The translations under genes were made by a program, and so were the position numbers. From assembly GCF_001310225.1 (NCBI RefSeq), contig NZ_CP012898.1, positions 2,728,001 to 2,792,000 of the forward strand: a stretch of DNA of 64,000 nt. The letters run 5' to 3'. The notes below the pieces were generated by a model. It made no database searches. It was given only the letters and a program-made list of their open reading frames with translations, and was not told where the DNA came from. Positions within the stretch are counted from its first letter, which is position 1, and the number at the start of each line of letters is the position of its first letter. Source of the stretch: Pseudalgibacter alginicilyticus (lineage in GTDB: Bacteria; Bacteroidota; Bacteroidia; Flavobacteriales; Flavobacteriaceae). Shown piece after piece: positions 21,101 through 30,942 of this stretch.

Positions 21101-22287
21101 ATGCTTTTAAATATACGCCTAAAGGCGGTGAAATTACTATATCTGTTCAAGAAGATTCAGATACTATTTTACTTGAAATTTCAGATACAGGTTTAGGAAT
21201 TAAACAAGAATCACTTGACTCTATTTTTAATTTGTACTATCATAAGGATAACCCTAATTCTATTGAAGGCACAGGTATAGGCTTAGCTTTATGTAAAAAG
21301 TTAATGGACCTACACGGTGGTCAAATTTTAGTTGAAAGTATAATAGGGAAAGGTTCTTGTTTTAAAATTGAATTATTTAAAAATAAAGAGCATTTTACAA
21401 AAATAAAAAATGTTGAATTTGTTGATTCTAAAGATTTTGTTATAAAAAAACCATTTATTGATACTTCTGATATTATGCAGGAACCACTTGTGGATTTTAA
21501 TATTAATAAGCACGACAAGGTGGTTCTTGTTGTAGATGACAATAAAGATATAATAAACTATTTAAGTGAAATTTTGTCTAAAAGATTTAAAGTGGTATCC
21601 GCAATAAATGGGAAAATTGGAGTAGAAAGAGCATTTGAAATAATACCAGATTTAATTATTTCGGACGTTATGATGCCAGAAAAATCTGGAATGGACTTAT
21701 GTAAAGAACTAAAAAACTCTGAAAAAACAAGTCATGTACCAATTATACTATTAACAGCTAAATTGGGAGATGCAGATAAATTAGAAGGCGCAGAAATTGG
21801 TGCCGATGATTATATTACAAAACCTTTTGATTCGAAATTTTTATTAGCTAGAATTGATAATTTGTTTGAGAATAGAAAAAAGATAATTAATTTTTATAGT
21901 GAATCAATAAAGGATAATTCAATATTTATAACAGATAAGTATGAAAATGTTGAAGATAAGTTCCTAAAAAAATTAGAAAAATTAGTTCTTGAAAAACAGA
22001 ATGGTGATGATATTTTAATTCCAGAAATTGCAAAAGAATTAGGTTTTAGTAGATCGTCTCTTTATAGAAAAGTTAAAGCAGTAACAGGTGCTTCAATAAA
22101 TAGTTATATAAAAAAAGTTCGGTTAAATAAAGCTGCAAACTTATTACTTCAAAATAATGTAAATGTTTCGCAAGCAGCTTTTGATTCAGGGTTTAACGAT
22201 ATTAAATACTTTAGGCTTAGTTTTAAAAAGCAATTTGGTATTACACCATCAAAATACAAAGAGGCAAAAAGAAATAACAAAATTTAA
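18157..22287 (+). CDS. Hybrid two-component system sensor/regulator (HTCS)
   Basis: 1376 residues, one-polypeptide glycan sensor of PULs. Order: signal peptide ending LFAQ (about 32); periplasmic two-bladed propeller of repeated WIGT-type segments (about 38-680); Y_Y_Y domain (about 715-795); transmembrane helix (about 805-830); HisKA with H867 in FSHELRTPL; HATPase_c with NLLSNAFKYTP, DTGLGI and GTGIGLAL; receiver with VVDDNKD, D1170 in IISDVMMP, and KPF; and a C-terminal AraC-family HTH (about 1275-1376, FGITPSKYK). Start: TTG at 18157, since no in-frame ATG precedes the signal peptide core. It is divergent from the PUL operon, which it should activate when its glycan is bound. Confidence 0.94.
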   Translation: MSNSKFIINFFIIVGKKITLITLLVINVNLFAQDKLPPKLKFNTISVEDGLPNNIVNAIVQDSVGHIWIATNDGLCRFDGENYKIFRHSIENKNSISNNFIQSLFVDSKGDLWIMTDQGLNMFDISTELFEVYLANGNSGLSHNSITSMVERRNGEYIIGTYGGGVNILKNGKFIQNYKQGDYSGISSNLISSLQIQNDSILWVGNWKDGLNKINLESDKVTNFSYGLNQITSSGGINALYLDAEDYLWIGTNAGLTIYNTKKDEFFKINSEKSTTFSDNDILSIFEDNDGAIWLGTRNAGIIKGNRKEILSKKEKHIFVNYLPNNFDDSVNYRSISSFYQDNQNNIWIGTHLLGVNIVNPKGENFRFYNNLAKDDSKSSTKSTWGITEDINNNIWVGTDGGGLYKFNPFTNNIAYFLSDPLDKNSISDNAILSSCFDSNGNLWIGTYAGGLNVMKSGTKNFKHYKKGLSNRNLNSNDIRVIFEDSKKRIWIGTNGGGLHVYRPETDDFTFISEVGWLDIRAITEDLNGNLWIGTFGNGILSFNYEKNIIETYPEYDNLKAHIVFDIECVSEEDLWIATRFKGLIHFNLKNRKIKQYTENNGLSNNTVKAIVVESKTKLLLSTNDGVNLFNIEKETFDSFVSANGVRIGSFNDNSGFISKNGYAVFGGINGLNVFYPDEIYKDFNPLKIIFTDFKLFNKSIEVSSEVNETPLKQSLSKTNEIELNHDQDVITIEYAALNFPSSKGINYEYILENYDTHWNKVGDNTSATYRNLSHGSYIFKVKLAHDTENSNEQITQLKIIIQPPFWLTWQAILVYIISISCIIFIFLKYYADQIKLQNSLYYTQILREQEKDLNKERFRFFTNFSHELRTPLTLILGPITDILSEGRKNENTSKLELIKRNSQILLELINKMLEFRKSESEHNHLEVGYYNFTNFLKEVLSNFKFYAVEKEIKFNTEIDKDYHAWFDYKKIQLVIFNLLSNAFKYTPKGGEITISVQEDSDTILLEISDTGLGIKQESLDSIFNLYYHKDNPNSIEGTGIGLALCKKLMDLHGGQILVESIIGKGSCFKIELFKNKEHFTKIKNVEFVDSKDFVIKKPFIDTSDIMQEPLVDFNINKHDKVVLVVDDNKDIINYLSEILSKRFKVVSAINGKIGVERAFEIIPDLIISDVMMPEKSGMDLCKELKNSEKTSHVPIILLTAKLGDADKLEGAEIGADDYITKPFDSKFLLARIDNLFENRKKIINFYSESIKDNSIFITDKYENVEDKFLKKLEKLVLEKQNGDDILIPEIAKELGFSRSSLYRKVKAVTGASINSYIKKVRLNKAANLLLQNNVNVSQAAFDSGFNDIKYFRLSFKKQFGITPSKYKEAKRNNKI

Positions 22288-22320
22288 AAACGTAATGAAA
22301 GTGGTTTTATATATATTTTT

Positions 22321-23163
22321 TTAATTGTTTAAAAAAGTAATAATGGTATTAATAGTGTCTTTTAAGTGTTCTGGTAGCGTCTTTTTTTTCCATGGATGTG
22401 AAGCTCCAAACACATGATTAGCACCTTCTATGACTTTAAATTTACTTTTAGGGTTCCATTTATGAAGGTTATTGGCTTCTTTAATTGAAACACTTGTGTC
22501 TTCACTACCATGGAGGATTAAATGTGGGATTTTTAAATTTGAAACTGCTCGCTCAATGGTTAGTCGGTTTTTGTTTTTTATAAAATCCTCATAAAATTGA
22601 TAGTAATGGGGCATTTGTTGTTTGGTTCGTCCATTTACAACAAATTTAACACCTTTTTTTTGCCAAGATGTTATGTTGGTTAAACTTCCCATTCTATTGG
22701 CATAATCTGATACGCTTGCCAAGGTAATAAGTTTTTTTATTCTAGAATCTTCTTCTGCTTTAATGGCTACTATACCTCCTCCACGGCTATGACCTATTAA
22801 AGACAGGGTTTTAGTATCAGCTTCTTTTTTTAGATCATCATTGCTGCAAATCCAATCTATAACCACTTTTAAATCATCAAGTTCTTTGGTGTAGTTGTTA
22901 TTTCCAAAAGCCTCTAAATCTGGAAAATCTATAGGTTGATTACTTGTGCCACCGTTATGTGAAAAATTAAACTTTATAAAAAAGAATCCCGCATTCGCGA
23001 AGGCAGCAGCCATCAAATTCCAAGCGCCCCAGTCTTTAAAACCTTTGTAGCCATGGCAAAAAATAATGATCGGCTTGGGTTTGTTATTTTTTGTATAAAA
23101 AATATCTGTAAGTATAGGTTTTGAATGACTACCCTCAATAATTATGTTTTTTGAAATGATCAT
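22321..23163 (-). CDS. Alpha/beta hydrolase (dienelactone hydrolase-like serine esterase)
   Basis: 280 residues without a signal peptide, so probably cytoplasmic. The nucleophile elbow is GHSRGGG (Ser near 125), an oxyanion-type FCHGYKGFKDWG lies near residue 35, the acid in HGSEDTSVS and the His in GANHVFG. Such enzymes hydrolyse carboxylic esters; the substrate is unknown. It starts two bases after the stop of the AddB-like gene and is co-transcribed with it. Its stop faces the HTCS stop 33 bases away, with no evident terminator between. Confidence 0.8.
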   Translation of the reverse strand: MIISKNIIIEGSHSKPILTDIFYTKNNKPKPIIIFCHGYKGFKDWGAWNLMAAAFANAGFFFIKFNFSHNGGTSNQPIDFPDLEAFGNNNYTKELDDLKVVIDWICSNDDLKKEADTKTLSLIGHSRGGGIVAIKAEEDSRIKKLITLASVSDYANRMGSLTNITSWQKKGVKFVVNGRTKQQMPHYYQFYEDFIKNKNRLTIERAVSNLKIPHLILHGSEDTSVSIKEANNLHKWNPKSKFKVIEGANHVFGASHPWKKKTLPEHLKDTINTIITFLNN

Positions 23164-23165
23164 TA

Positions 23166-25922
23166 TTAAACGTCTTTTTCAATGAATGGTATATTGATAC
23201 TACAAATTTCTAAAATTAATTTTTTTAATTCTGAAGTAAAATCTTTTAAGGTGTCTTCCGTTACCAATTGTTGCTTGTTTTTATTATTTTGAGCATCTTT
23301 CTTTCCAAATTTAATAAAACCAGCATTCAAATTTTTAAAGGAAATAATACCGGCTTCAACGGGTAATTGGATAGTACCGTATTTTTGCATCATGTAGGCG
23401 TAACAAAGCACTTGAAAACTTTTGCTGAATTTATCATAATCAGTAGTAATGGCTTCCCAGTTTGTTATTTCTACTTTACTTTGTTCTACTTTACCTGTTT
23501 TGTAATCTATAATTCTTGTAATGCCATTGTATTGGTCAACTCGATCTACTTTACCTGTTATGTGAACTGGAAAATCTAATTCAGGAATATTAATGCTTAC
23601 TTTATTTTCGGCTTCAATTGCTATTATTTTTATTTGGTTTCCTGCTTTTAAATCTTGAATTTCTATGTTTAAAAAATTAAGAACATAGCGCTTAGCAATT
23701 TCAAAAACAATGAGGTTTTTACCTTTTGTTATGTCACCTTCCTTGTATTCATTTGTAAAATGGAAGGTCACTTTTTCTTCTATTTGAGTTTTTAGTTTTT
23801 TAATTATTTCAATAGTTAAAAAGCTGTTAACAAGGGGTTTGTAAAAATCTTCAAGTGTATTGTGCACTACCGTTCCAAGGGTATTAGCTGCAATGGTTTC
23901 TTCGGCATCATCATGCTCTTTTATCTTCAATATTTTTTGATAATAAAAACTTAAGGGATTTCTAATATAACTGGTAAGTGATGATGGTGAAAATCCTTTC
24001 TCAGCAATAACTTTGAGTCTATTAATAACATCTGGTGTTTTTTCAACATTGTTGGAGGTAGCTTTTATGACAGGTACTTTTGGTGTTATTATTTGATGCG
24101 AAATATTATGAATATTTTCCAATTCAAGTTGCGTTATAAATCTACTTTTTTCTCCGCCAGTTAATACATCAATTTCTGTATTGTAGATAATGTAAACGTT
24201 TTTGGCTCGCTGCAAAAGTCTATAAAAATGGTAGGTGTAAACAGCATCTTTTTCTTTATAGGTTGGTAATTTATTCTCAATTTTAACATCAAAAGGAATG
24301 AATGAGTTGTTACTTTTTCCTGAAGGTAGAATACCCTCATTTACAGAAGAAATAATAACGGTTTCAAAGTCTAAAACCCGAGATTCTAACATACCCATAA
24401 TTTGAAGCCCTTCTAAGGGTTCGCCTTGAAAATCTAAAGTTTCAGAACTTAACAATTCTTTGTATACACTGTGTAAAGTCGAGACGTTTTTAATGTGATT
24501 GTATTCTGAGTTCAATCGTGTTAATTCATTAAACAAACTATTAAATTTGAATAAATATTCCAATGAAAGTAAATGAGCTTGTTTGTTTTTGTCTAGATGA
24601 TTTTTAATAAATAGAATAAGTTGTATACAGTTTTTTAATACAGTATCAATGGACTTATCCCAATTATAAAACAACATATTTATAATATCACTACTTAAAT
24701 TTGAAATGTTTTTTAATCGTTGTGTATTTAAATAAATTATATTGTTGACGTTTATTGTATCAATTATTTTTGAGGCATGGTCTTCACCATCTACATAAAA
24801 TAACGGTCTAATATATTGATGTGATAATACATTTATAACGTCTTTGTAATAAAAGGAATCTGTGGTGTTTTTATGAATTTGAAATAATTGTTCAAATAAG
24901 GATGCTAATGGAATTGAATTTAGCGGAAATCCCATTGTTATATTTAGTGCATTTATATTATTAGGAAGTGAATTTAGAACGGGAACCAATAAGTTTTCAT
25001 CTCCAAGTATCACAGCTGTATGATCTAAAGAACCTTGTTCTTTTTTTATATTATTTAATAATGAACCAATATATTTTGATTGACTTATGTTTTTTGGAAT
25101 GCCATAAATATGAATATTTTTTTCTTTGGAATAATTTTCTGTTATCCAATTAAAAGAATGATTTTTAAAATAAGGCCAATTTTTTTTATGTTGTCTTGTA
25201 AATAAACCTGCATCATGTTTTGGGTTGTTAATAAATACGGAGTCAATATCCCAGTAAATTTTAGCTAATTTATTTTCCAATAAACTTTGTATAATAATTT
25301 CTTCAGCAGAATTTAAGGCATTAAAACCTAAAAAAACATGAGTGTTTTTAGTATTATTTTGAATATAGGTTTTAATATTTTTAGCAGCCACTCTATAAAT
25401 AAGCCCTTGGTAGCCAATATTATTACTTAATAATACCTCGGTAAATTTTGAATAGTAGTTATTAAGACGGTGCCAGAATGCTAAATATTTTTTTATAAAA
25501 TCTGTTTGATTGTCTTCAATAGACCAATGTTTTAGGTCTTGAATATCACTTAAATATTCAAAAATGCTTTTTTGAGGTATAAGATATCTATCTATCTCAT
25601 TAAAATCTTGAAGTAGTATCTGCGCCCATTTAGAAAATGATTCAAAGGAATCTACATGATTTTTATTTGAATTGAGAATATAAACATTGTAAAACTCAAA
25701 TAATAGTTCAGTATTTGAAACCGCTTTAAGCCCTGAGAGTTCTTCAACAAAAGTTTCAATACTAATTATTTTAGGAGAAAAAATAGTCTGTTGCGTAGCC
25801 TGTGCTATTTGATGCTTTAGAAAAAGTCCAGCCCTTTTACTTGGCAATATAAAAGTTAGTTCCGATAAATTTTCTTGATTATTTTGTAAATCTTTTAAAA
25901 CATCAAAAATGAAAGTTGTCAT
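23166..25922 (-). CDS. AddB-like protein with C-terminal PD-(D/E)XK nuclease
   Basis: 918 residues. The N-terminus (TFILPSKRAGLFLKHQI) resembles the degenerate helicase of AddB/RexB. The central part is poorly conserved (EGILPSGKSNNSFIPFD is recognisable). The C-terminal nuclease starts near 640 (FSPSSLTSYIRNPLSFYYQKIL), with H in GTVVHNTLEDF and catalytic RIIDYKTGK (D806, K808). It would pair with the UvrD-type helicase-nuclease at 27671-30817 for double-strand break end resection. I see no obvious Fe-S cysteine set. The two partner genes are separated by ompA on the same strand, and a strong terminator lies just upstream of this gene. Confidence 0.8.
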   Translation of the reverse strand: MTTFIFDVLKDLQNNQENLSELTFILPSKRAGLFLKHQIAQATQQTIFSPKIISIETFVEELSGLKAVSNTELLFEFYNVYILNSNKNHVDSFESFSKWAQILLQDFNEIDRYLIPQKSIFEYLSDIQDLKHWSIEDNQTDFIKKYLAFWHRLNNYYSKFTEVLLSNNIGYQGLIYRVAAKNIKTYIQNNTKNTHVFLGFNALNSAEEIIIQSLLENKLAKIYWDIDSVFINNPKHDAGLFTRQHKKNWPYFKNHSFNWITENYSKEKNIHIYGIPKNISQSKYIGSLLNNIKKEQGSLDHTAVILGDENLLVPVLNSLPNNINALNITMGFPLNSIPLASLFEQLFQIHKNTTDSFYYKDVINVLSHQYIRPLFYVDGEDHASKIIDTINVNNIIYLNTQRLKNISNLSSDIINMLFYNWDKSIDTVLKNCIQLILFIKNHLDKNKQAHLLSLEYLFKFNSLFNELTRLNSEYNHIKNVSTLHSVYKELLSSETLDFQGEPLEGLQIMGMLESRVLDFETVIISSVNEGILPSGKSNNSFIPFDVKIENKLPTYKEKDAVYTYHFYRLLQRAKNVYIIYNTEIDVLTGGEKSRFITQLELENIHNISHQIITPKVPVIKATSNNVEKTPDVINRLKVIAEKGFSPSSLTSYIRNPLSFYYQKILKIKEHDDAEETIAANTLGTVVHNTLEDFYKPLVNSFLTIEIIKKLKTQIEEKVTFHFTNEYKEGDITKGKNLIVFEIAKRYVLNFLNIEIQDLKAGNQIKIIAIEAENKVSINIPELDFPVHITGKVDRVDQYNGITRIIDYKTGKVEQSKVEITNWEAITTDYDKFSKSFQVLCYAYMMQKYGTIQLPVEAGIISFKNLNAGFIKFGKKDAQNNKNKQQLVTEDTLKDFTSELKKLILEICSINIPFIEKDV

Positions 25923-25933
25923 TGTATAAAAAT

Positions 25934-25965
25934 AAAAAACGCTTCGGATATCCGAAGCGTTTTTT
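25934..25965. terminator. Bidirectional terminator between ompA and the addB-like gene
   Basis: A perfect palindrome centred on GATATC, arms AAAAAACGCTTCGG and its complement, giving six T after the stem on either strand. It follows ompA (minus strand) by 31 bases, and implies that the addB-like gene needs its own promoter or read-through. Confidence 0.85.
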
Positions 25966-25996
25966 GTAAAACTTATTTAAAATTAACTAAATAAAA

Positions 25997-27373
25997 TTAT
26001 TTAGCTAAGTTAATTTCAACACGTCTGTTGTTTGCTCTACCTTTACTTGTTTTGTTAGAATCAATTGGTTTAGATTCTCCATAACCAAGTGCAGATAATC
26101 TGAAAGCATCAATTCCATTTTTAATCAAGTATTCTTTCACTGAGTTAGCTCTAGAATCAGATAGTCTTTGGTTTAAAGATTCGCTACCAATACTATCCGT
26201 ATGACCTTCTACAGTAAATTTAGCAGTAGGGTATTCGTTTAAAATTTTGATGATATCAGCTAATACAGCTGCAGATTGAGATTTGATAGTAGATTTACCA
26301 GTATCAAATAAAATTGTTTTAGCATACTCATTTAAAGTTTTTTGAACTTCAGCAGTTACTTCAGGACAACCTGAGTTTGCAACAGTACCTTTAACATCTG
26401 GACATTTATCATCTTTATCTAACACACCGTCACCGTCTGTGTCAGGGTAAGGACACCCTTGGTTAGCAGCAGGACCAGCTTCGTTAGGACACTTATCATC
26501 AGCGTCAGTTACACCATCACCGTCAGCATCTGGACAACCAGCTAAAGCTTTTAAACCAGCAACAGTAGGACATTTATCATCTTTATCAACTACACCATCA
26601 CCATCAGTATCAGGACATCCATTAAATTCAGCACTACCTGCTTCATTTGGACAATCATCTTTGCTATCCTCAATGCCATCACCATCAGTATCAGGACATC
26701 CGTTGAAAGCTTCTAAACCAGGAACATCTGGACAAGCATCATCTTTGTCATAAATATCATCACCATCAGTATCAATTCCACCAAATTTGATTGAAATACC
26801 AGCAGTGTGTTGGAAATGTGTTTGTAAGTAATCTTCAAACGCATGTTTATAAGAAGATTGAATAGTTAAACCAATATTGTTGTTAAACCATACATTTAAA
26901 CCAATTGTTCCGTTTACAGTTCCAGCTCCAATTTCATCAATCCAAGTGTAACCACCACCAATTCCTGCGAATGGGTCAAGCGTAGTTCCTTCTAAAAAGT
27001 TATATTTAATTGTTCCATCTACACCATAGTATGACCAATCATCAACACTGTTAGTTACATCAGGGTTTGAACTGATATCACCCCATTTGTCAATTTTATT
27101 TAAAGATCCAGCAACTCCAAAAGAGAATCCATTACCTACATATTTAGATACAGAGATAGTAGATAAAGATGGAAGAATATTGTAATGATCATCTACATTA
27201 GCGAATTCATCAAAAATAGTTTCACTAAATAGACCACCGTCTCCTGATGGGTATGCATCAACTGCATTTGCTCCAATGGTTATTTGCCATGGATTGTTTT
27301 TGTCTTGTGCGTCCGAGTTGCTATAACCAAGTACAAGCAACATAGCCAACAATAATCTGCTAAGATTTTTCAT
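25997..27373 (-). CDS. OmpA family outer membrane protein with thrombospondin type 3 repeats
   Basis: 458 residues. Signal peptide ending SDAQ, then an eight-strand barrel (about 25-205, with a periodic IGGGYTW pattern), six calcium-binding TSP3-type repeats (about 207-335: DTDGDG...DKDDKCP units), and an OmpA C-terminal peptidoglycan-binding domain (about 345-458) with [20 protein letters not shown] and RANNRRVEI. It ties the outer membrane to peptidoglycan. Start: the ATG at 27373; the frame extends only via a TTG at 27379. A consensus promoter and a strong terminator bracket it as a single, probably abundant, transcript. Confidence 0.93.
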   Translation of the reverse strand: MKNLSRLLLAMLLVLGYSNSDAQDKNNPWQITIGANAVDAYPSGDGGLFSETIFDEFANVDDHYNILPSLSTISVSKYVGNGFSFGVAGSLNKIDKWGDISSNPDVTNSVDDWSYYGVDGTIKYNFLEGTTLDPFAGIGGGYTWIDEIGAGTVNGTIGLNVWFNNNIGLTIQSSYKHAFEDYLQTHFQHTAGISIKFGGIDTDGDDIYDKDDACPDVPGLEAFNGCPDTDGDGIEDSKDDCPNEAGSAEFNGCPDTDGDGVVDKDDKCPTVAGLKALAGCPDADGDGVTDADDKCPNEAGPAANQGCPYPDTDGDGVLDKDDKCPDVKGTVANSGCPEVTAEVQKTLNEYAKTILFDTGKSTIKSQSAAVLADIIKILNEYPTAKFTVEGHTDSIGSESLNQRLSDSRANSVKEYLIKNGIDAFRLSALGYGESKPIDSNKTSKGRANNRRVEINLAK

Positions 27374-27408
27374 ATTCAAAAGTTTAATTTTTAAGTGTTA
27401 ATCGAGAA

Positions 27409-27439
27409 CAAAAGTAAGTTGTTAAATGTTATTAACAAA
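27409..27439 (-). promoter_or_regulatory. ompA promoter
   Basis: Minus strand: TTTG (27439-27436), 19 bases, then TACTTTTG (27416-27409). This matches the Bacteroidota -33/-7 consensus with ideal spacing and leaves a leader of about 30 bases. The rest of the gap up to 27670 has no gene, only a small AAACAAA/TTTGTTT dyad at 27460-27476. Confidence 0.7.
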
Positions 27440-27670
27440 GACAAATATATAAAAAAATCAAACAAATCGTTTGTTTATCGATAGTTCAGAATGATTTTAG
27501 ATTGTTTTTTTGCTCTTTAAGCTTTATAATTTTATTAACAATCTTGATTTTGTCAGATTTTATAAGGGGTGAACAAAATTTGTTTTGTAGCATTTATTTT
27601 TTATAATGACAGAAAAATATTGCATTTCATCGAAATTTTTTATTTGTAGATAAAAAAAGTTAGTTTTTTT

Positions 27671-30600
27671 TCAAATTTCCATCACCAGAACATCATTATT
27701 TATATATACAAGTACCTTTTTTTTAACTAAATAGCCCATTTCTTCTAATGCATCTTGGTAGGTTATTAGTTGATTTTTATATTTGTTATTTTCAGCACCT
27801 GTTTTGTAATCAATAATAACGACTTCTTTACTGGCATTTATTATAATTCTATCTGGTCTTAAAATTACACCATTTTTTGTTATAATATCTTGTTCATTGT
27901 GAATCACATTGGTTGTATTAGTATTATAATAGTAACCTAATTTAGGATGCTCTATAATTTTATTTATTAACAACAATAATGAATTTGCCTGTTGTTTATC
28001 AATTTTTGAAGAATTTACAAACTCTAATAAAACAGAATCTACATCAGATTTTGTTTTAATTTTTGCCATAACATCATGGATAAGATTCCCTTTTTCAATA
28101 GCTTCTTCTTGTGCAGAATCCCATAGGTATCCAGAATTTGTAATTACTTTTATATTGTGATTTTCTTTTGCTGAAGATATAAATGTTTCTTGTTCTGTAG
28201 CAGATATTTCTTCGTTTGTGTTTTTTGATATTTTTGGAGAATTGTAGCCAAAATCATATGACAATTGTACGTCATTCCAAAGATTTAAATGGTTTAAATA
28301 GTTAATGAATAATCCTGAATATTTTTTATTTGAAAGGCCTTCTTTTGTAAGTTTTTCCTTTTGTGAAATTATATATAGTTGCTCAACGGGTCTTGTGAGT
28401 GCTACATAAAGTAAATTGATATTATCTAATTCTAAAGCAGCTTGATGGTTGTTATATATGGTTTGTCCAATTTCACCAAAATTTTCGAAATCTTTATTAT
28501 AGTTTAATAAAGTATGCGAAAAACCATTGAAATTTTCTTTTTTTATTGGAAACCATTCTTTGGGCTCTAACTCTTTGTATATTTCTAAATCGGCATAAGG
28601 AAAGATAACGACTGGAAATTCTAAACCTTTAGATTTATGTATCGTCATAATTTGTACAGCATTTTGCCCTTTTGGAGATACAATACTGAGGCTTTCCTTT
28701 TTCTTTTCAAAATAATCTAAAAAACCTGTAATGTCAGAGCCTTTTTTAGTTGTAAAGTCCAATATCAAATCCAAATAAAATTGAATGTAAGCATTGGAAG
28801 TTTCTGTTAAGTTAAATTGGCGTATAATAGTTTCTGCTAATTCGTAAAGTGGAAGTTGAAGCAGCTTTGAACTATCAATATAAATACCAAAAGCTTCCAA
28901 ATTTTTAAAGAATTCATTTAAAGGTAAATGAATGTATTCTGTAAAAAATGGATGTTTGTTTTTTATATTTAATTTGGATGTCAAATAGTTTAAAGTGGCA
29001 ATTTTAATTTCATCATTTTTTGGTTGGGTTAGCAAAGCTAAAATGTTATTTACAAAAACAACTTCGGGAGCATTTTGTAGCAATAATGTTTCAGAAGACA
29101 TAATACGGATCTTTTGTTGGCTCAAATAATCGGCAATGACAATACCTGCTTTTTTCTTCCTGACTAATACGCAAATGTCTTTTAAATCATAGCCCTTTTC
29201 TGTACAATTTGTTATTATTTCGAAAACTTTTTTTGGATATAACTCATCTGTATTTTCTTTTTTTTCAGTGTTTATAAAAGAAAGATTAACAAAACCCTCT
29301 TCCTTTTTAGAAGTGTTTTGATATGCATTTTCATAAAGATTTTTATGAGTTTCTTTGCTAAAAACCTGAGTAGCTAAAAATCTAAAGAAGTTGTTGTTAA
29401 AGGTGATTATTTCTTTAAAACTTCTATAGTTTACAGGGAGGTTTTTTACATCTTGTTTTATTTGAAATGGAATTGATTTTTTATTATATAAATCTATAAA
29501 TTGCTCTGCTTTACCGCCACGCCAACGGTATATGGCTTGCTTGGCATCACCAACAATTAAAGTGCTTCCCGATTCGCTTGACAGCGAATTGTCTAATAAT
29601 GGTACTAAATTATCCCATTGTAGTCCTGAAGTGTCTTGAAATTCATCAATAAAATAATGATTAAATTTCTCGCCCATACGCTCATAAATAAAGGGCGTGG
29701 GCTGATTTTTAATTTCGTTACTAATGAGGGTATTAAATTCGGAAATAAGCATTTTATTTTGCTCTTCTTTAAGCGTATTTAATTCATTATTAATAGCATT
29801 TAAAACAGATAGAGGTGTTAGGTTTCTGTAAAATGCTTTTAAGAATTTAAGATGAAAAACAGCCTGTTTATTTTTAAGATATGCTGTTTCAATTTGAGGC
29901 AACATAGCTTCTATGGAATTCTTTTTTTCTACGTCTAAAGTTTTTGAGTAAATGCCTTTTCTTTCACAGATTTTTGATTCTAATAGATTATCATAAAGTC
30001 CTCTAAGATTTAATTCTGAGGCTTTTTTAAAATGATTTGGCAATGTTTTATATGAGAAATTTGAAAACTCTAAACCATTACTTTCAATAAGATTTAAAAC
30101 AGATGTAGATAATTCAACTATATCATTTTCATTAGTTTGAATCTGGTTTCTTAAATTATTCTTAAGCAGTTTGAAGTCTTCAATAGTTTTATTCTTAAGC
30201 GTTTTTATATAAGGAATGTGGTCTTCATTGGTCAGTAATTTTGCTATTTTATTAAAATCATAGGACACATCATAGCTTTTATCATCATCTGCTTTTTCTA
30301 TGGCAAAATCTACCATAGTTTTTGTAAGTTCTTTATCCGTACCAGCTTTAGAAATAAGTCTATCTACAGCTTCATATAGCAAAGTATCTTGATCAAGTTC
30401 AACTTCAAAATTTAATGGAAGATTTAAATCGTATGCAAAGGTCCGTATTAATCTGTGTGTAAATCCATCAATAGTAGAAATGTCAAAGGCTGCATAGTTA
30501 TGGATAATGGTTTCAAGTATTTTTTTTGATTTATCATGAAGTATTTCGGGTTCTAAGTTTAAATCCTGACAGATGACCACAAACATGTCATTCGGATTTT

Positions 30601-30817
30601 TTAAAATATCAATATCCGAAAAAGCTTTCAGCATATCTATAATACGCTCTTTCATTTCACCTACCGCCTTATTGGTAAATGTTATGGCTAATATATTCTT
30701 GTATCGATGAACAGAATTTGATTGAAATAAGATTTTTAAGTACTCTTTTACAAGAGTAAAAGTCTTGCCACTTCCTGCGGAAGCATTATAAATTGTAAAG
30801 GAAGCTGCGTTTTGCAT
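27671..30817 (-). CDS. AddA-like UvrD-family helicase with C-terminal nuclease domain
   Basis: 1048 residues. Walker A ASAGSGKTFTL (K18), ITFTNKAVGEMKERI (Ia), FIDEFQDTSGLQW (II), GDAKQAIYRWRGG (III), VNYRSF (IV), IMTIHKSKGLEFPVV (V) and LLYVALTRPVEQLY (VI) give a complete SF1A helicase. The last 140 residues hold a RecB-type nuclease: GNLIHDVMAKI, RPDRIII and VVIIDYKTG (D1003). Together with the AddB-like protein this is the expected AddAB recombination complex. It is the upstream gene of the minus-strand series, with 125 bases to the divergent superoxide dismutase gene. Confidence 0.88.
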   Translation of the reverse strand: MQNAASFTIYNASAGSGKTFTLVKEYLKILFQSNSVHRYKNILAITFTNKAVGEMKERIIDMLKAFSDIDILKNPNDMFVVICQDLNLEPEILHDKSKKILETIIHNYAAFDISTIDGFTHRLIRTFAYDLNLPLNFEVELDQDTLLYEAVDRLISKAGTDKELTKTMVDFAIEKADDDKSYDVSYDFNKIAKLLTNEDHIPYIKTLKNKTIEDFKLLKNNLRNQIQTNENDIVELSTSVLNLIESNGLEFSNFSYKTLPNHFKKASELNLRGLYDNLLESKICERKGIYSKTLDVEKKNSIEAMLPQIETAYLKNKQAVFHLKFLKAFYRNLTPLSVLNAINNELNTLKEEQNKMLISEFNTLISNEIKNQPTPFIYERMGEKFNHYFIDEFQDTSGLQWDNLVPLLDNSLSSESGSTLIVGDAKQAIYRWRGGKAEQFIDLYNKKSIPFQIKQDVKNLPVNYRSFKEIITFNNNFFRFLATQVFSKETHKNLYENAYQNTSKKEEGFVNLSFINTEKKENTDELYPKKVFEIITNCTEKGYDLKDICVLVRKKKAGIVIADYLSQQKIRIMSSETLLLQNAPEVVFVNNILALLTQPKNDEIKIATLNYLTSKLNIKNKHPFFTEYIHLPLNEFFKNLEAFGIYIDSSKLLQLPLYELAETIIRQFNLTETSNAYIQFYLDLILDFTTKKGSDITGFLDYFEKKKESLSIVSPKGQNAVQIMTIHKSKGLEFPVVIFPYADLEIYKELEPKEWFPIKKENFNGFSHTLLNYNKDFENFGEIGQTIYNNHQAALELDNINLLYVALTRPVEQLYIISQKEKLTKEGLSNKKYSGLFINYLNHLNLWNDVQLSYDFGYNSPKISKNTNEEISATEQETFISSAKENHNIKVITNSGYLWDSAQEEAIEKGNLIHDVMAKIKTKSDVDSVLLEFVNSSKIDKQQANSLLLLINKIIEHPKLGYYYNTNTTNVIHNEQDIITKNGVILRPDRIIINASKEVVIIDYKTGAENNKYKNQLITYQDALEEMGYLVKKKVLVYINNDVLVMEI

Positions 30818-30896
30818 GTAAAGGAATTTTGATAAATATAAAAACTATCAATGAGTTGATAACAATTAATTATTTTTTATTGCAGGCATTTATATG

Positions 30897-30904
30897 TAAA
30901 TTTG
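30897..30904 (+). promoter_or_regulatory. sod -7 promoter element
   Basis: TAAATTTG, a match to TAnnTTTG, 38 bases before the ATG. A TTG lies only 14 bases upstream, closer than normal, so the -33 part is unclear. Confidence 0.5.
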
Positions 30905-30942
30905 AATACAATTAAATATTAATTAAAAAAATCAAAAAAATT

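Noticed and set aside
26390-26760. Tandem DNA repeats that could suggest a CRISPR-like or satellite array
   Set aside because: They are the codons of the thrombospondin-3 repeats of OmpA (DTDGDG...DDKCP), a protein-level repeat.
27460-27476. Small AAACAAA/TTTGTTT dyad upstream of ompA
   Set aside because: Seven A/T-rich pairs in AT-rich sequence; expected by chance and with no positional logic.
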